The notes below the pieces were generated by a model, which did not search any database, had not been told where the DNA came from, and saw nothing but the letters and a program-made list of their open reading frames with translations. From NCBI GenBank assembly GCA_037447655.1, contig JBBHKE010000312.1:73454-137453 (forward strand): DNA of 64,000 bases, given 5' to 3'. This DNA comes from Zygnema cylindricum (lineage: Eukaryota; Streptophyta; Zygnematophyceae; Zygnematales; Zygnemataceae). Shown here one piece after another: positions 20,429 to 31,623 of the stretch; position 1 is the first letter of the stretch, and each line of letters starts with the position of its first letter. Made by a program: the position numbers and the translations under genes.

Positions 20429-21168
20429 GCCCACTGCTTAAATGGTCCGGAGGACGATCTGCATATGCTCCAAGTGTTCTTCAAAGGTCTTTGAGAAGAT
20501 GATCAAATCATCAATATAGCACCGGGCACAATAGATTCCCCGGAGTGCTTCATCCATGGCCTGTTGGAATTTGGCTGGCGTATTCTTAAGCCCGAATGGC
20601 ATGTAAGTCTATTCATAAAGTTAGGAACCTGCCCAAAAAACCGTTCTTTCCCGGTGCTTTAGTTCCATAGAAATCTGGTGGAAACCGTTTTTCATGTCCA
20701 GAGAGGAGTAGATAGTGGCACCAACAATGGAATCGAATATGTCTTCCGGGGTTAGCATCGGATACTGGTCAGAAATGGTGGCAGTGTTCAACATGCGATA
20801 ATCTCCACACATCCGGAAATCTACAGTTTTCTTGGACGAGTCCTTTTTGGGAAGGAGGACTTCGCGGAGGCGAACCCATGAAGTCCTATACCTTCTTGAA
20901 CCAATCCGACTTCCACCAAAGTGTGGACTTTAGCCGTGATGAATTCCTTCTCATTGAAGCTGAGAGGATACTGCTTCCGCCAAACAGTAGCTGTCTCGTT
21001 GATCAAATTGATTCGGAAAGGGGTCCCTTTGTAGATACGGACATGTGTTTCTGACCATGAGAACACTTGCTTGTTTTCGGCCAACAGTTTGGAAAGCCGC
21101 GCCTTCTGCTGAGGGTTTAACTGCTCCCCTAGGGTCCAATCCATTTTCCCGGCTCTACGACAGCCCAA
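20429..21168 (-). pseudogene. Gypsy reverse transcriptase palm
   Basis: RNA-dependent DNA polymerase. On the minus strand: GTPFRINLINETATVWRKQY (start, about 21030), MCGDYRMLN (about 20810), YSSLDMKNGFHQI (about 20700, first catalytic Asp) and CYIDDLIIFSKTFEEHLEHM (about 20510, the YxDD box). A TAA follows at HMQIVLRTI just before the solo LTR, and another break lies at 20630. The segment joins the methyltransferase end at about 21300-21400 through a poly-C-containing spacer. Confidence 0.87.
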
Positions 21169-21429
21169 GCTTCCGACGGTCTACCCTAGAGGTTGATGTC
21201 AAATTCCAACCCTACCGGTGGATCTGCCCCTACCCCTCTGGCTAGGACACTATTGCTGACAACTTCCGGTAAGCCCTAGCCATCTGAGCTGCCCCACCCC
21301 CCCCCCCCCCCCCTCTAGGAAAACTTGCAGTGGTGAAATGTGGTTTTTTTGTCTTCTCCTTTCTCTCCCCCCCTCAAGCTGCAAAGTTGCCTGAATCGCT
21401 AACAATTGAGGAGCTTAAAGGTATATAGC

Positions 21430-23610
21430 CCTGATTCCGGGGACTTGAGACTAGAAAATGCGAGTGCATGCTTGAGCACCCATGTGATCGAATTCAAATC
21501 CATACTTTGCCCAATTAGGCTCCATCTGTGAAGGTCTGAAATACTTAGTGCTGCCGTGGTTTTTTCTGAAATCCCATCGCTTCTTCCCGTTCTGCAATCG
21601 TTGGTGTTGTCAAGATTCCCGCCTTTTTGTCAAAAATCATTCCCGATGCTCCTTTTTGATATGCGTGACTGTGAAGGAAAGAGACCAAAGTCGGTAGAGC
21701 TTTACGTGGTGATCCTGGTTTGTTCTACTAGTAGAAAGGGGAGTGGTCGGGCTGTGTCACTGGTGTGGCCATCCTACTTTTCGCAAGAATTTGTTGCACA
21801 TAATTTTGCGGATTGGGGATTTACTTTGCCAATAGTTGCTGGAGGACTAGAAGCGTGATCATATTGGTCCAATATGTCTTTACTGGGTGTGCCCAGGATC
21901 CCATCTGTGCGGCATCGAAAACTAAGAGAGCTCCTGAAATCCGGGTTACCTGATTCCAGCTGTCCGCAACCTGTTTCTTTTTATCATCTCCTGGGTGGAC
22001 ATTTTCCAGAACGTACCCCACCGGTGTGTCCTGGAGTTGTTGAAGCCACGTGATTAATTCGATCATTTGGTAAAATGTTCCACTTCTGCGGTCTTGATGC
22101 CCTTTTCCTTATATCGCTAAGGAGTGTCCCTGACAAGGCCAGCTTGCCAACACCAAATCCACTCTTTCCAAACTGGCTAGATGGGTCCCCATGATGTTTT
22201 CTACATTTTGGGGAAGACTCCAGTGAACTTTTGAAAAAGCGGTCATCGGAAGCTGTTGAGGATATAGGTGATGAATCTGGTGGAGGCGGTGTTCGCTGAT
22301 AGCCCGCACCTCAGGTGATATTTCCACGGCTGTGTAGAAATTAATGATCCATTTTAAATATTTTCTAGGTCTAAATAGAAATATAGAAAGAAGCCGATGC
22401 AGTCTACCTCTAACTTCTCTCTCCAACTCTCAAACATGTCGCAGTCACTGAGAAATTGGAGAGGGAGCTAGAGCCGGCTATCCAAAGGTTTACGAAAAAT
22501 TTATATTAATTAGGGGTTTATTACTAAAAGGTATGTGTCGGCCACAGGATTTGATCCTGGTACCTATCGGCCGGCAGACAGCAGGTAGCCAGTAGCCTTA
22601 GCCGTTAAGTCTAGAACTAGTGTTACGTACTATATGGTTTGATATTTATTTAAACATCAATACGTAAGATATTTCATTTAAATGTAATTAGTTTACGGGA
22701 TACATAGATCCGGTAATGTAAAAGTACGGATTACGGTACGGACAACAAATCAGTACCGCCCATTTATTTCTTTAGTGAAACGAATACCGCGCATGTATTT
22801 ATTACGGCTATGATTAAATTCGAATTTAATCGGACGACCGAAATTAGCGCCGAGATCGCGGAAGAAGATTTCGGCGGTTTGTGGCCATCGCCACATCGGA
22901 TACCACGTGGCAAAATTACATTGGATCGTGGCATCTCTGGAGATTATGGCACCGAATCCGGATATGACATGTGTCGATATTTAGGCAATGTCGTACAATG
23001 TCCGTATATAAAGTACACCGGCAGCTGTACTTTTGCGTACGGAACTGTAATCTGATTGGTTCCGTACATCAATAGATAGAGTCTGTGAGAGAGATAGGAC
23101 TTAGAAAAATTAGGAGATAGGACCCTCTCTCCCAGAGAGCTTCTGTACAAAAGGTCAAATTTGACCCTCCATAACTTACTGCTTAGGGGAGCAAATTCAG
23201 AGATTCTTTTTGCTATCGACTCAGGGGAATCTTGCCTTTACAAGGGTGTAGGTGGTCAAAGTTTTTGTCGCCAGGGCGGTAGTTTTTTTTGCTGAAACAC
23301 AAAGGGGTCAGAGTTATCCTAGAGGCTTCCTGAAAGCTGTCCACTCTGAGGACTTATCGAGGTCTCAGAGTTTCAGGCTGCATATGACTCCACCAGATAT
23401 CATATTTTCAAATCGGCTTCCAAATCGGAACTAATTCCCGAAAAGAGAGATATAATACGGAGTCCGGAATCGGGGACTGCCAAGGACACTTGTTGTCGAT
23501 TGAACTCCACATTACCGTACTTGTGTGTTGAAGCGTCAAACATGATGAAAAGACTGCATCTTTTAATGATAATGCCGAAAATGTCAGATCCACTCTCCGC
23601 CAAAGTTTTG
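21430..23610 (-). pseudogene. C5-cytosine DNA methyltransferase domain in gypsy pol
   Basis: It transfers a methyl group from S-adenosylmethionine to cytosine in DNA. Minus-strand motifs in the canonical order: I, RIISLFSGI (about 23432-23450); II, YAAVEISPEVRAISEHRL (about 22300); IV, DLVLASWPCQGHS with the catalytic Pro-Cys (22126-22155); VI, GYVLENVHPGDD (about 22000, Glu-Asn-Val); VIII, AQMGSWAHPVKTYWTN (about 21870); target-recognition side with PRKALPTLVSF (about 21680); IX, TPTIAEREEAMGF (21571-21609); X, LIGQSMDLN (about 21505). A solo LTR (22333-23375) splits motif I from II. Stops after motif I (TGA), after IV (TAA), in the recognition part (TAG TAG) and frameshifts inactivate it. 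It lies between protease and RT. Confidence 0.88.
22333..23375 (+). mobile_element. Solo copia LTR (N2 family) inside the methyltransferase
   Basis: It runs TGTAGAAATTAATG to GAGTTTCA, 1043 bp, with a perfect 5-bp duplication GGCTG at 22328-22332 and 23376-23380. It holds the hairpin (22400-22480), the tRNA-like segment (T-arm 22544-22560 and T4 as AAAA at 22526-22529, minus strand) and a CCACGTGGCA G-box (22911). It is the product of LTR-LTR recombination of a full element. Confidence 0.93.
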
Positions 23611-24403
23611 CCACATGCTATAATCTTTTCTTATATTCCTCTTCCCACTGCTTAGTAATTTGGAATTGCTAGATTTCTTTGGCGATATCTTTGGAGCTGC
23701 CAAACAGTTTCGTTGGAGATAATGTAGTATATACAGGGTAGCAACCAGGCACTGGGACATTTGTCTTCCCCCAGTTCCATAAATAAAAAGGAACCACTAC
23801 TTTGGTTCCTTCGGGTTTTCCGAGGTCTCGAACAGTACATTGTTCGTTCCCCACGCTCAAACTCATATTAAGTCGGGTCCAAGTGGCCATTCCCAACAAA
23901 ATTTGGAATTGAGTTCCTTCCACCACCTAGAAGGGAAGCTCAATTTTTACCCGTTGGCCTCCGTCATCAGAAAACTTGATTTCCATGGCCTTGATTATTC
24001 CATGGTTTGGTTGAATACCGCTGCTTACAGTGCTTAAGTAGATATTGTTTGGCCAGATTTTGGGCCGGAGTTCCTCGAGCATTTTTTGCAAAGCGGAGGT
24101 GGTGATGAGGTTGGGGCGCGCTCCAGTGTCAACCACAGCGTCTTGGTATCCCCCGTACCTGTTGAGCTTGAAGCTGCCGGTTCCGTTCGGTATAAGGGCC
24201 ACTGATAAGGCTTTGTAGTCCCTATCCACAATAGGTGTTTTCGGCTCGGTGGACACAAAGACTGCGGACGCAGAGTTCCCCCCCTTTCCAAAATGGATCT
24301 CCTCTCCAAATGCTTGAATGAGGATGTCTTCGGGCACGTTGTGGGAGGATGCGAGAGTCTTCACGTGTGTGAGGGCGTATTGCATGAGGTGCCAGACTAG
24401 CAT
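23611..24403 (-). pseudogene. Gypsy aspartic protease
   Basis: Retropepsin that cuts the polyprotein. On the minus strand: YQDAVVDTGARPNLIT, with the catalytic Asp-Thr-Gly at about 24121-24135, and the end EGTQFQILLGMATWTR (about 23900), which is the ILLG strand typical of the family. A spacer (NEQCTVRDLGKPEG..., FYLWNWG) leads to the methyltransferase. Frames change at about 23927 and 23620. Confidence 0.85.
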
Positions 24404-26800
24404 GACTGCCAGTTTGGAGGAAGGGAGTGTATCCTTCGGTGAAGGCTAGGATGAATTTGGTTCCTGCATAACCTGATCTTGTCCTTCGGTCTCATTCTCG
24501 GATCAGGAATCTACAACTGGAGGTGTTAAAGGAGTGTCATTCTCCAAGCAATCTGCCATGTTTTTTTCAAGCCAGTCCTGATTGTCCTTTTTCTCTCGTT
24601 CTAGTGACTCCTTCTCCTGCTGTTGTTTCTCGTTCTGGTAGTTTTTGAAACCGCGAGGCAATTTATGTTTGGAAAGAAGAGATGGCGGATGATTCGGTTT
24701 GACTCCTAGGTCGATGGCGCTGTTCAGCATTACTGTCTTGGGAGTAAATGACAAAGGACCGATAGCTTTCCGGTTGTGATCCCTTTGACCCATTTTCTAC
24801 CTGTCTTGTCGTTGCATCGAGGTGGAATTGCGGAGTTGGCGTCGGCTGTCTCCCACCCCAACATTCCAATCTTCGGACCGGAAGGTTCGGGCATGGTGGG
24901 CATTTGGGGGTTTCAAATCCCAACCTAATAAGTCATCATCATTAGCACGCGCTGTGCTTTGAAGTTCAAGCTCCGCGAGCTTTTGCAACAACTCATGTTT
25001 TTTGTTTTTGGAGTCGTTGTGCTGCCGTGAGAGGAGCAGGCCGTGAATAAGATCCCAAGCCGAGGGCATCCAACTTTGCAGCCATTGCGGCCAATTGCTG
25101 ACTTTGCTGCTTAATGATGATCTTTGGTGTTAACCTTGCCAGAGCAGCTGATGCCCGCTCAAGTATCTTTGGCGTGGATAGAACTTGTCGCCCCCAAAGG
25201 TAAAGAAGTTAAAGTGGGAGATAGTTAACGACCGTTTCTCCCTCTCAAGTAATCAAAGCAAATTGCATCGTTTCCTTGGAAACTCCATTTTTCCGGAAAC
25301 ATTGCCCTTCCTTGTGCCCCATGAAACCACAAGCTTCACACTTAACGCCTTCGGTGGTATATTTACTCCGGATCTCGTTGGAGATTTGGGCGTCATCAAA
25401 CTTTGGATGTTTGATTTGGCGCAATTGTGATTGGGACATCTTAGAGGTTTCGCTCCGGTGAGTTAGACGGTAAGTGTCCTTTGTTACTAGCGTCTCCTCT
25501 CCCCCCCCTTCTCTTTTAAGCCTTTCTTGCTGTTTCCGGGTCCTTTCTGCACGTTGTTTCTCCTATTCCTTTAGCTTCAAGGCCACCTCCGGTTAAAGTT
25601 TCCGTGTGCAGTGCTTCCACCCATGACCGGATTGCTGACAATTTAGGCAATTGTAAAGGAAAACTCAGTCATCAGCTCCCATTGCCGGTTATAACCTGCT
25701 ATCAGCCACTTGCTTCCCTTTGAGCTTCCGCAAAGCTTGAAGTTCAGCTTTTTCCTCCTCACTCAAGGTGGTCTCCCCGGTGAATCCTGCAAAATTTGCA
25801 CGGGCCTTGCCTGTCAGGACCTTCTCACTTGCCTCACTGTGGACGGAGTGATCTTACAATTTTATCGCCACCAGCAAAATGCCCTTGGTGGAGGGATTAA
25901 TGTCTTGAATTGCCTGTCGGACAATCCAATTATCGAGAGTTGTTTGCCCTTTTGGCCCGAATGAGTTACGGACGGCGATGAAATATTTGGTGGCCATCGC
26001 CGAAAGATCAATGGTGGACGGTTTTGTTTTCTGACAAAGGCTGGAGAGTTGGTTAAAGAGGGTCTGCGGAGTCTCGTTCATCAAACAACGGAATTCCGTG
26101 AATTCCTTGATCGCAAACTCGTTCCTCTTGGTGTAAAGGAGTCTCCAGATATTAAGCAGGGTGGTACAAGGGTTCGGATTGGCCACCATGCGAGTTGGTG
26201 CCTAGGCTACCTGGATTGCTTGCAACGGGTTAACATATGCACCTCCTTGGGCCTGTAGTTTCATGTCCTGTGTGAAGGTAGCAGTCACAGGGGCTGCAGC
26301 CGCTGCAGCCAAGTCAGCCTCCGCTTGTAAGACTGCAACATCAAGGGCTGGATCCGAGATCTTGATGCATCAAAAGAGGTTGACGCTCTTTGTAATCCGC
26401 CAACGCCCCACCTGAAAGGTAGTTGACCATCATGGGAAAGAGAGTTGTTTTGAAGTCATCCGGAATGGCTCCTCCCCAGTACTTATTGATTTCGGATTGA
26501 GTGAAAGATTTCCACAACAACTCGAAATCCGAAAGTGCAATCCTTGAGCTATCTCCCGTAAAGATCATGATAACCCCCATTTCTTTTTCTTCGTCTGCAG
26601 TATTGGTGAAATGAGAAGAGAAAGGCCCTGTGACACTGACAAACTGGGCAGGCGAGATGACCCCCGTGTCCTCTTCCTCGGGAACGGAACCGTCTCCTCC
26701 TCCGATAGGAAGTGCAGCCCTAAAAGGTGTCGATCCCTATCCCAGAGAGGATGTACCAGCGCCAGAAAATATTGTTGGAGGAAAGATATTCCCCACTATT
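24404..26800 (-). pseudogene. gag: Gypsy Gag
   Basis: Capsid/nucleocapsid polyprotein. On the minus strand: an acidic N-terminal part (PIGGGDGSVPEEEDTG, about 26700), capsid helices (LWKSFTQSEINKYWGG, 26500; FTEFRCLMNETPQTLFNQLSS, 26090), and two CCHC knuckles: CEACGFMGHKEGQC (about 25310-25350) and CLNCQQSGHGWKHC (about 25605-25650). A Gln/Glu/Lys-rich coiled-coil-like tail lies near 24600. Many stops separate the pieces, so the start codon is not certain. Confidence 0.75.
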
Positions 26801-26900
26801 CCTCTATATCCAAGAGAGTATTGTTCTTTTCGGAGAACCTGATCCACCGATGGGATGTGGAGGCGAGGTCAAGGTCCTTGGGGAAGGGTTGGTGGCGGAG

Positions 26901-27769
26901 AAGGGGACAGGTGTAGATGTAAGGCATTCCGAGACGGCCATGCAGCAGTCTTCTCTAAAAACTGGCAACGTTTTAACATAGAAACCTTTCTGCTCAAAGA
27001 CATAGGAATTAATTTAGCTCTACGGATTAGTGAAAGCGTAGGATAAATGCCATATGGCAAGATAGGAACTTTTGCAAATTAAAAACGGGAATCCAACATT
27101 GGGAATTTGTCGTTTTCTGGCAAGCTTTGTCTCGGGATTTGTCGAACCTTGTTACAGTTAGGGTTTCACCTAAACATTTAATGACATGATAGTTTTGAGT
27201 TAGGGTTTTCTTTCAGACCCATAGTCTATGCAAGTGGCTGTCTCTGAGCTCCATAGTTTCTTTGTACCAAGTCTTTACCTAATCAAAGCGGCGCAAGCGA
27301 GCTTGTAAGGTTTCCCTCCAAACTGTGTTCTACTTGTCGTGGTGTACGAATTGTGTTGTGCGGATTAGGTGTTTTCTTGCTGTCAGAGTGTTGACTTTCC
27401 AGTTTAGCTCTCCTTCAGTCTGGCCTAAGGGAATATCGGCTATCCCGGCTCCTTCGTCCAGCTATGGAAGGGTTCTTGCCTGTTGGTTGGACTCCTGTAT
27501 GGAACATTAAAAGACTTCAGGGCCTAGTGGCCTGTCGCAAATACAAATTCCATCCTTACGAACTTGATTTTACTTTGTCCTTTTGTGCTATTTGCTTATT
27601 CTATGTGTTTGGCATGTTTCGCTTTTGGAGCGGATTCATTTATTATTTTTTGCAGTATACATGCTTTGTACTCTGGTAATGGTCGCGCGTGCTATACGTA
27701 TGGAATGTTTATCTATTTTTTGGTGTTTATCGGCGACCCAGGATAGATTTGATGCATGTCATTCACTGT
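26901..27769. other. Gypsy 5' side or intergenic, no gene assigned
   Basis: I expected the gypsy 5' LTR here but found no copy of its 3' LTR start (TGAAATTGGG). Short frames on the plus strand (27325-27750) are unremarkable. A TTAGGGTTT-type word occurs twice (about 27160 and 27205). Confidence 0.4.
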
Positions 27770-28271
27770 TGTACTGTCATGCACGACAGATCCTTATACT
27801 GCATGGCCACAAAGGTGACGTCTGTCACATCCGAACTTTTTATGATGCTTTCCGAAGATCCCGTAAACCAATGAGATGTCGCCACGTGTCATTCGGTGTG
27901 GAAGTGACCGATAACCACCAAAGCGGCCATTCCGTAATGTCGGCTCGCACCATGGCCGTCCGATCGAAGTCGACTATTAGTACAAGTCGTCGAATTATAA
28001 GTCCGTAGCATTTGTTTCCTACTGGGTATAAAATGCAAAGGAATTTATGTTCTAAAAGTCCGTTTTGATAGCTAAATGGAATTCCCTATGTGTACACGTG
28101 AAATAGTTATCGTACCCTATATATCCTTACAGAGTTCCTAAACTATATGATAAAGCTAACGGCTACCGGCTACTCTAACAAACGTTAGTTACCAGGATCA
28201 AATCCTTGTTGCGGCAGCCTTTTCCGTAAGGTCTTATCTTAGCTTGCTTACTGTCTTTTTGGGCAGCATAG
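27770..28271 (-). repeat. M1 3' LTR, distal part
   Basis: It matches 51370-51699 and 57059-57180. It has the GCCACGTGTCAT G-box (27880) and the tRNA-like segment (T-arm 28192-28208, TTTT 28220-28223, plus strand). It stops at the P1 insertion, with target CATAG at 28267-28271. The left end is truncated. Confidence 0.8.
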
Positions 28272-29234
28272 TGTTGAAATCACTAGATTTAGGGGGTATT
28301 TTCTAGGTCTGAATAGATTAAAAGCAAAAAGAAAACGCATAGCTAACCTGCCTCCACCTCCTCCTTCTAGCCCCTATACTTATTGTGGTCACTAGAGGAA
28401 AGAAAGGGCGGTGGAGCCATGGCTGCCTCAGCTCCATAGGCAGGACTGAAGAGTGACATAAGTCACTCTTCAGCAAAAAGGTGAGTCCGGCAGGACTCGA
28501 ACATCCGACCGTTAGAGCAAGGCGTAGCCGTCAGCTCTAACCGGTTTGTCGTAGGAGTTCCTTAGACTACATAGGGTTTGATTGCTATTTAAACAATGTT
28601 TAGGAACTTTAGTTGGATTAACGAAATTACGGATAAAGAACATAGAGACTAGTTAAAATATGGTGCGAACATGCACCGCACGAAACAAATGTACCAAACA
28701 TTTGTTTTCAACGGCTAGTATTAAAAGGAGGTTAGGATTCGACGGTACGTATCATAGCTGAGATCCGGGAACAATCGCTTTGGCGGTTTTTAGGCGTGAC
28801 ATGACCTAGCGCCACGTGGCAAGGAAATCCCGGGAGCATGAGGAAGAGTCTGAAAGAGACATACGCTCACTCCATGACCTTGTCGTACATAGGTCGTACA
28901 GAAAGGACATCAACCATGGTACCTTTCTCTACTTCAATAGATAAGGGTTGTGAAAGGGGTTTATGATTTAGAGGATTTAGGAGGTAGCCGCCTCTCTCCC
29001 ATAGTATTTCAATAAATCTTGGCATCTTTGCCACTTGATAACAAATCGCCTAGTTGGGCGTTTTTCTGTGATTCTTTTTGCTGTGGACCCAGAGGAGTCC
29101 ACAGTGCATAGTGGTATAGTCAGATTGTTTATTTTCCTAATTGGATAGCATTCGTCTTAGTTGAAAGTGGGTCAGTCAAACACTGCCTAGAGGCTTCCTG
29201 AATTCTGCAGTCAAATGGGTGATACAGAATTGCA
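28272..29234 (+). repeat. 5' LTR of P1
   Basis: It runs TGTTGAAATCAC to CAGAATTGCA. It carries the hairpin (28345-28425), the antisense tRNA-like segment (about 28481-28556; B-box-like GTTCGAGTCC on the minus strand; T5 as AAAAA at 28475-28479), the G-box GCCACGTGGCAA (28811) and an ATG (29214) that opens gag. A degenerate primer site GGTAGGGGCCCACC follows. Confidence 0.85.
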
Positions 29235-30285
29235 GGGTAGGGGCCCACCCTTTAGAGTGCCCATCTTCAACAAATATGGGTTCATTTATTGGGGAGCCAT
29301 GATGACAGGGGCCTTGTCTAAAAAACGATTCTAGGGTATTGTCAACAACTGAAACGTCGATCTCATGGAATCCCACCGGGGTTTAGTGGAGTGAAGTTTT
29401 CTGTAGCAGCACCTGCCCCAACGAGGAGGCACATGATGGGAACAACAGTGTGTACAAATATAGGAAAGGGATGGAGCCTTCTCTTACTCCAATCGCCACG
29501 GCAACCGGGGCTGTGGCCGTGAAGACCAGGGAAAACGATATTCAAACGTGGTAATACACAAACATGGTTGCCACGCATTTCATTCTGAGGCACCTTACTC
29601 AAGCTTTGGGAACCTTCCATCTTCACATTCTCAAGGCAGAGGAGTTTTGGAAGACATTAGTGGAGATCTATAGAGATGGCACCAATCAAAAGCTCCAATT
29701 GGCCGAGCAAAGGTTAGGGGATTACACTTACAAAGGGGGATAAATGTTAGACTACAGTAATGATCTCTCTTGTTTGATAATGGAGATGGAGAGTGCCGAG
29801 TGGACAGGTACAATGAAGATGAAAGCCAACACCCTCATTATGAAGTTGCCTTATAAGTATAAGAACATAGTGTATCGAGTGCATGATATGGATGAGAGTT
29901 GTTGGAAGTGAAATACAGTGGTCCGGATGATACTTGTGCAGGAGAACGCTATTGAGATTCAGAGAGGAGGAAAGAGCATTCAAGCTCTAGCTGTCGGGAC
30001 AGACCGGTGGGAGAAGGATTCGAGGAAGCCGTAAAACACCTTAAAATGAGAGAGATTTTAGTTTGGAGGACCGAGGCCCCCAAAAGGTCTTTGTCGTTTT
30101 TGCAAAAAGCCAGGACACTTCATGGTGGAGTGTACCAAGCTGTCAGAGTTGAGACTCCCACGGAACCGTAGAGGGGGTTCTTTTGGAGGGAGAAAAAGAC
30201 ACTTGTGGTCGCACAAGTCAAAGGGGAGACCGAGGAGGACGAGTTATCTGAGGAGGAGTATGGGGAGCTCCTTCTTGACAAGAAT
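29214..30285 (+). pseudogene. gag: Gag of P1
   Basis: It opens in the LTR (MGDTELQ), then reads GPPFRVPIFNKYGFIYWGAMM with stops already at the primer site. Capsid similarity to N2 gag continues to a CCHC knuckle CRFCKKPGHFMVEC (30092-30133). The acidic linker ends EELLLDKN-like at the N1 insertion and resumes LEEKEIHWKQKC at 35821. Several TGA/TAA codons make it non-functional. Confidence 0.8.
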
Positions 30286-30861
30286 ATTGAAAAGTAAGCT
30301 TTAGTAAGTCTTAGAAATTTGAGTCTATGACTTAGAATATTTTTGGAATACCAACTGTTCAATATTGACCAAATTTAGTGTGGATTTTTTTGTAGTATCT
30401 ACACGAATTGATATCTTTAAGTTAATTAGTGTGTAGGGCCGCCAATGAATGTAGATATGATAAGAATCACCCGGATTTTTAGGGTATAGATATTGTTAGT
30501 GGACAACTCTGGTCCAAACACTTAGATTTTTGTAAGTAGGGTGTCTGGTGAACCATGTACATACGTTTTAGATGTTTTCTAGATGTTTTATATGTTTTCT
30601 AGATCTTTTAGATGTTTTCTAGATCTTTGGAGTATTTAGTTCAATTAGGATTGATCAATTCAATACAGAATGTACATTCTACACAAGAATTAAGGAAATG
30701 AGAGCACTGAGTGCAGTTTAAGGTGTTTTATGCTCTATTGTCTCTAATTTGCTTGTAGTACATGTTTGTTTGGTTAAAATACATCTTTCGTTTGGAGTTA
30801 CATATCTTACACTATAGATCTAGTCTACTAGGCATTTCTCTTTGGGTTTGCTTCCGCTAAC

Positions 30862-31623
30862 ATGTCTGATAATGGCTTAGCTCCTATTGCAAGTGCTCCT
30901 ATTAGCCCTAGTGCCCCACCTGCTCCTGCTCGTGCAAGTGTGACTCCTAGTGGGAGTGGATCACAGCTGAGTCTTAATGCCCATGACCTACAACAGGTTA
31001 TGGGCCCACTGCCCAAATTGCATATTTTTGACGGCAGTGACTACTTATACAGGGAAGATATGTTGAGCTCATATTTCGAGGAGAGGGATTTGTCACCCAT
31101 TGTGGAAGGAACAGCGGATGTGACTACGCCGGATTGGAGAAAGAAGAATCTCCATTACCTCAATGTCTTGAAGCATTTTATGACAAAAGATTTGGTAATG
31201 TCGTATCTTGAGATGAAGAAAGCATCTGATGTTTGGTTTAGTGTACGTGCTATGTATGTTCAGCTAGATGTTACCGTCCAGACAAACATAGCCACTCAGA
31301 TTTTTGAATTTAAGTATTCTGGAGGTAGTATGTCAGATCATTGTCATGCTATGAAAAGGTTGTTTCTTCAGAGTACTAGTGCAGGTGGGGACTTTTCACC
31401 ACCTCAGCAGGCTATGTTGTTGATGAGAACTTTGCCCGATGAATATAAAGGAGCCATGGATAGGCTTAGGGCTATTCCACAGAGTCAATGGAACATAGCA
31501 TTAGCAATTCAACTTATTTTGAGTGAAGAAGCTAACCAAATGTCACAAAGAGGTAGTAGTAAGTCTGTTCAGGCACTAGCTTACCAGTTTTCGGATTCTA
31601 AGATTGGCAGTGGCAGTGGTTAA
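30862..31623 (+). CDS. gag: Gag of N1, starting inside the LTR
   Basis: 253 codons to a TAA at 31621-31623. The first 45 codons (MSDNGLAPIASAPISPSAPP...) lie in the 5' LTR and therefore also occur at the end of the 3' LTR (35684). The frame then reads the primer site as VMGP. Capsid domain: LPKLHIFDGSDYLY, DVWFSVRAMYVQLD, LPDEYKGAMDRLRAIPQSQW. A CCHC knuckle (CYYCDEKGHMFRMC) lies in the same frame just after the TAA, so the TAA is either a mutation or a read-through stop. Confidence 0.85.
   Translation: MSDNGLAPIASAPISPSAPPAPARASVTPSGSGSQLSLNAHDLQQVMGPLPKLHIFDGSDYLYREDMLSSYFEERDLSPIVEGTADVTTPDWRKKNLHYLNVLKHFMTKDLVMSYLEMKKASDVWFSVRAMYVQLDVTVQTNIATQIFEFKYSGGSMSDHCHAMKRLFLQSTSAGGDFSPPQQAMLLMRTLPDEYKGAMDRLRAIPQSQWNIALAIQLILSEEANQMSQRGSSKSVQALAYQFSDSKIGSGSG

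Larger units (their letters stand above)
16765..26900 (-). mobile_element. Ty3/gypsy element with DNA methyltransferase and PHD finger
   Basis: Minus strand. It runs from gag (about 26800) through protease, C5 DNA methyltransferase, RT, RNase H and integrase to a PHD finger (17030), then a polypurine tract (16976-16986) and the start of the 3' LTR (TGAAATTGGG, 16975 downward, truncated near 16765). The 5' LTR was not identified. Two solo copia LTRs interrupt it (19360-20428, 22333-23375). The frame is broken in many places, so it is an old copy. Methyltransferase genes captured by retrotransposons have been described in some algae (de Mendoza et al. 2018, from memory). Confidence 0.88.

Noticed and set aside
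22944-23150. Small minus-strand frames repeated at several LTRs (also 40044-40250)
   Set aside because: Identical positions within the same LTR family; they are non-coding LTR sequence with chance openness.
26600-27750. Gypsy 5' LTR
   Set aside because: No match to the 3' LTR start TGAAATTGGG or to a tRNA primer site could be found by eye, so it was not annotated.
28478-28560. Functional host tRNA gene
   Set aside because: B-box-like sequence and T run are present, but I found no complete acceptor stem and no convincing anticodon; it recurs inside LTRs, so it is listed as a tRNA-like LTR module.
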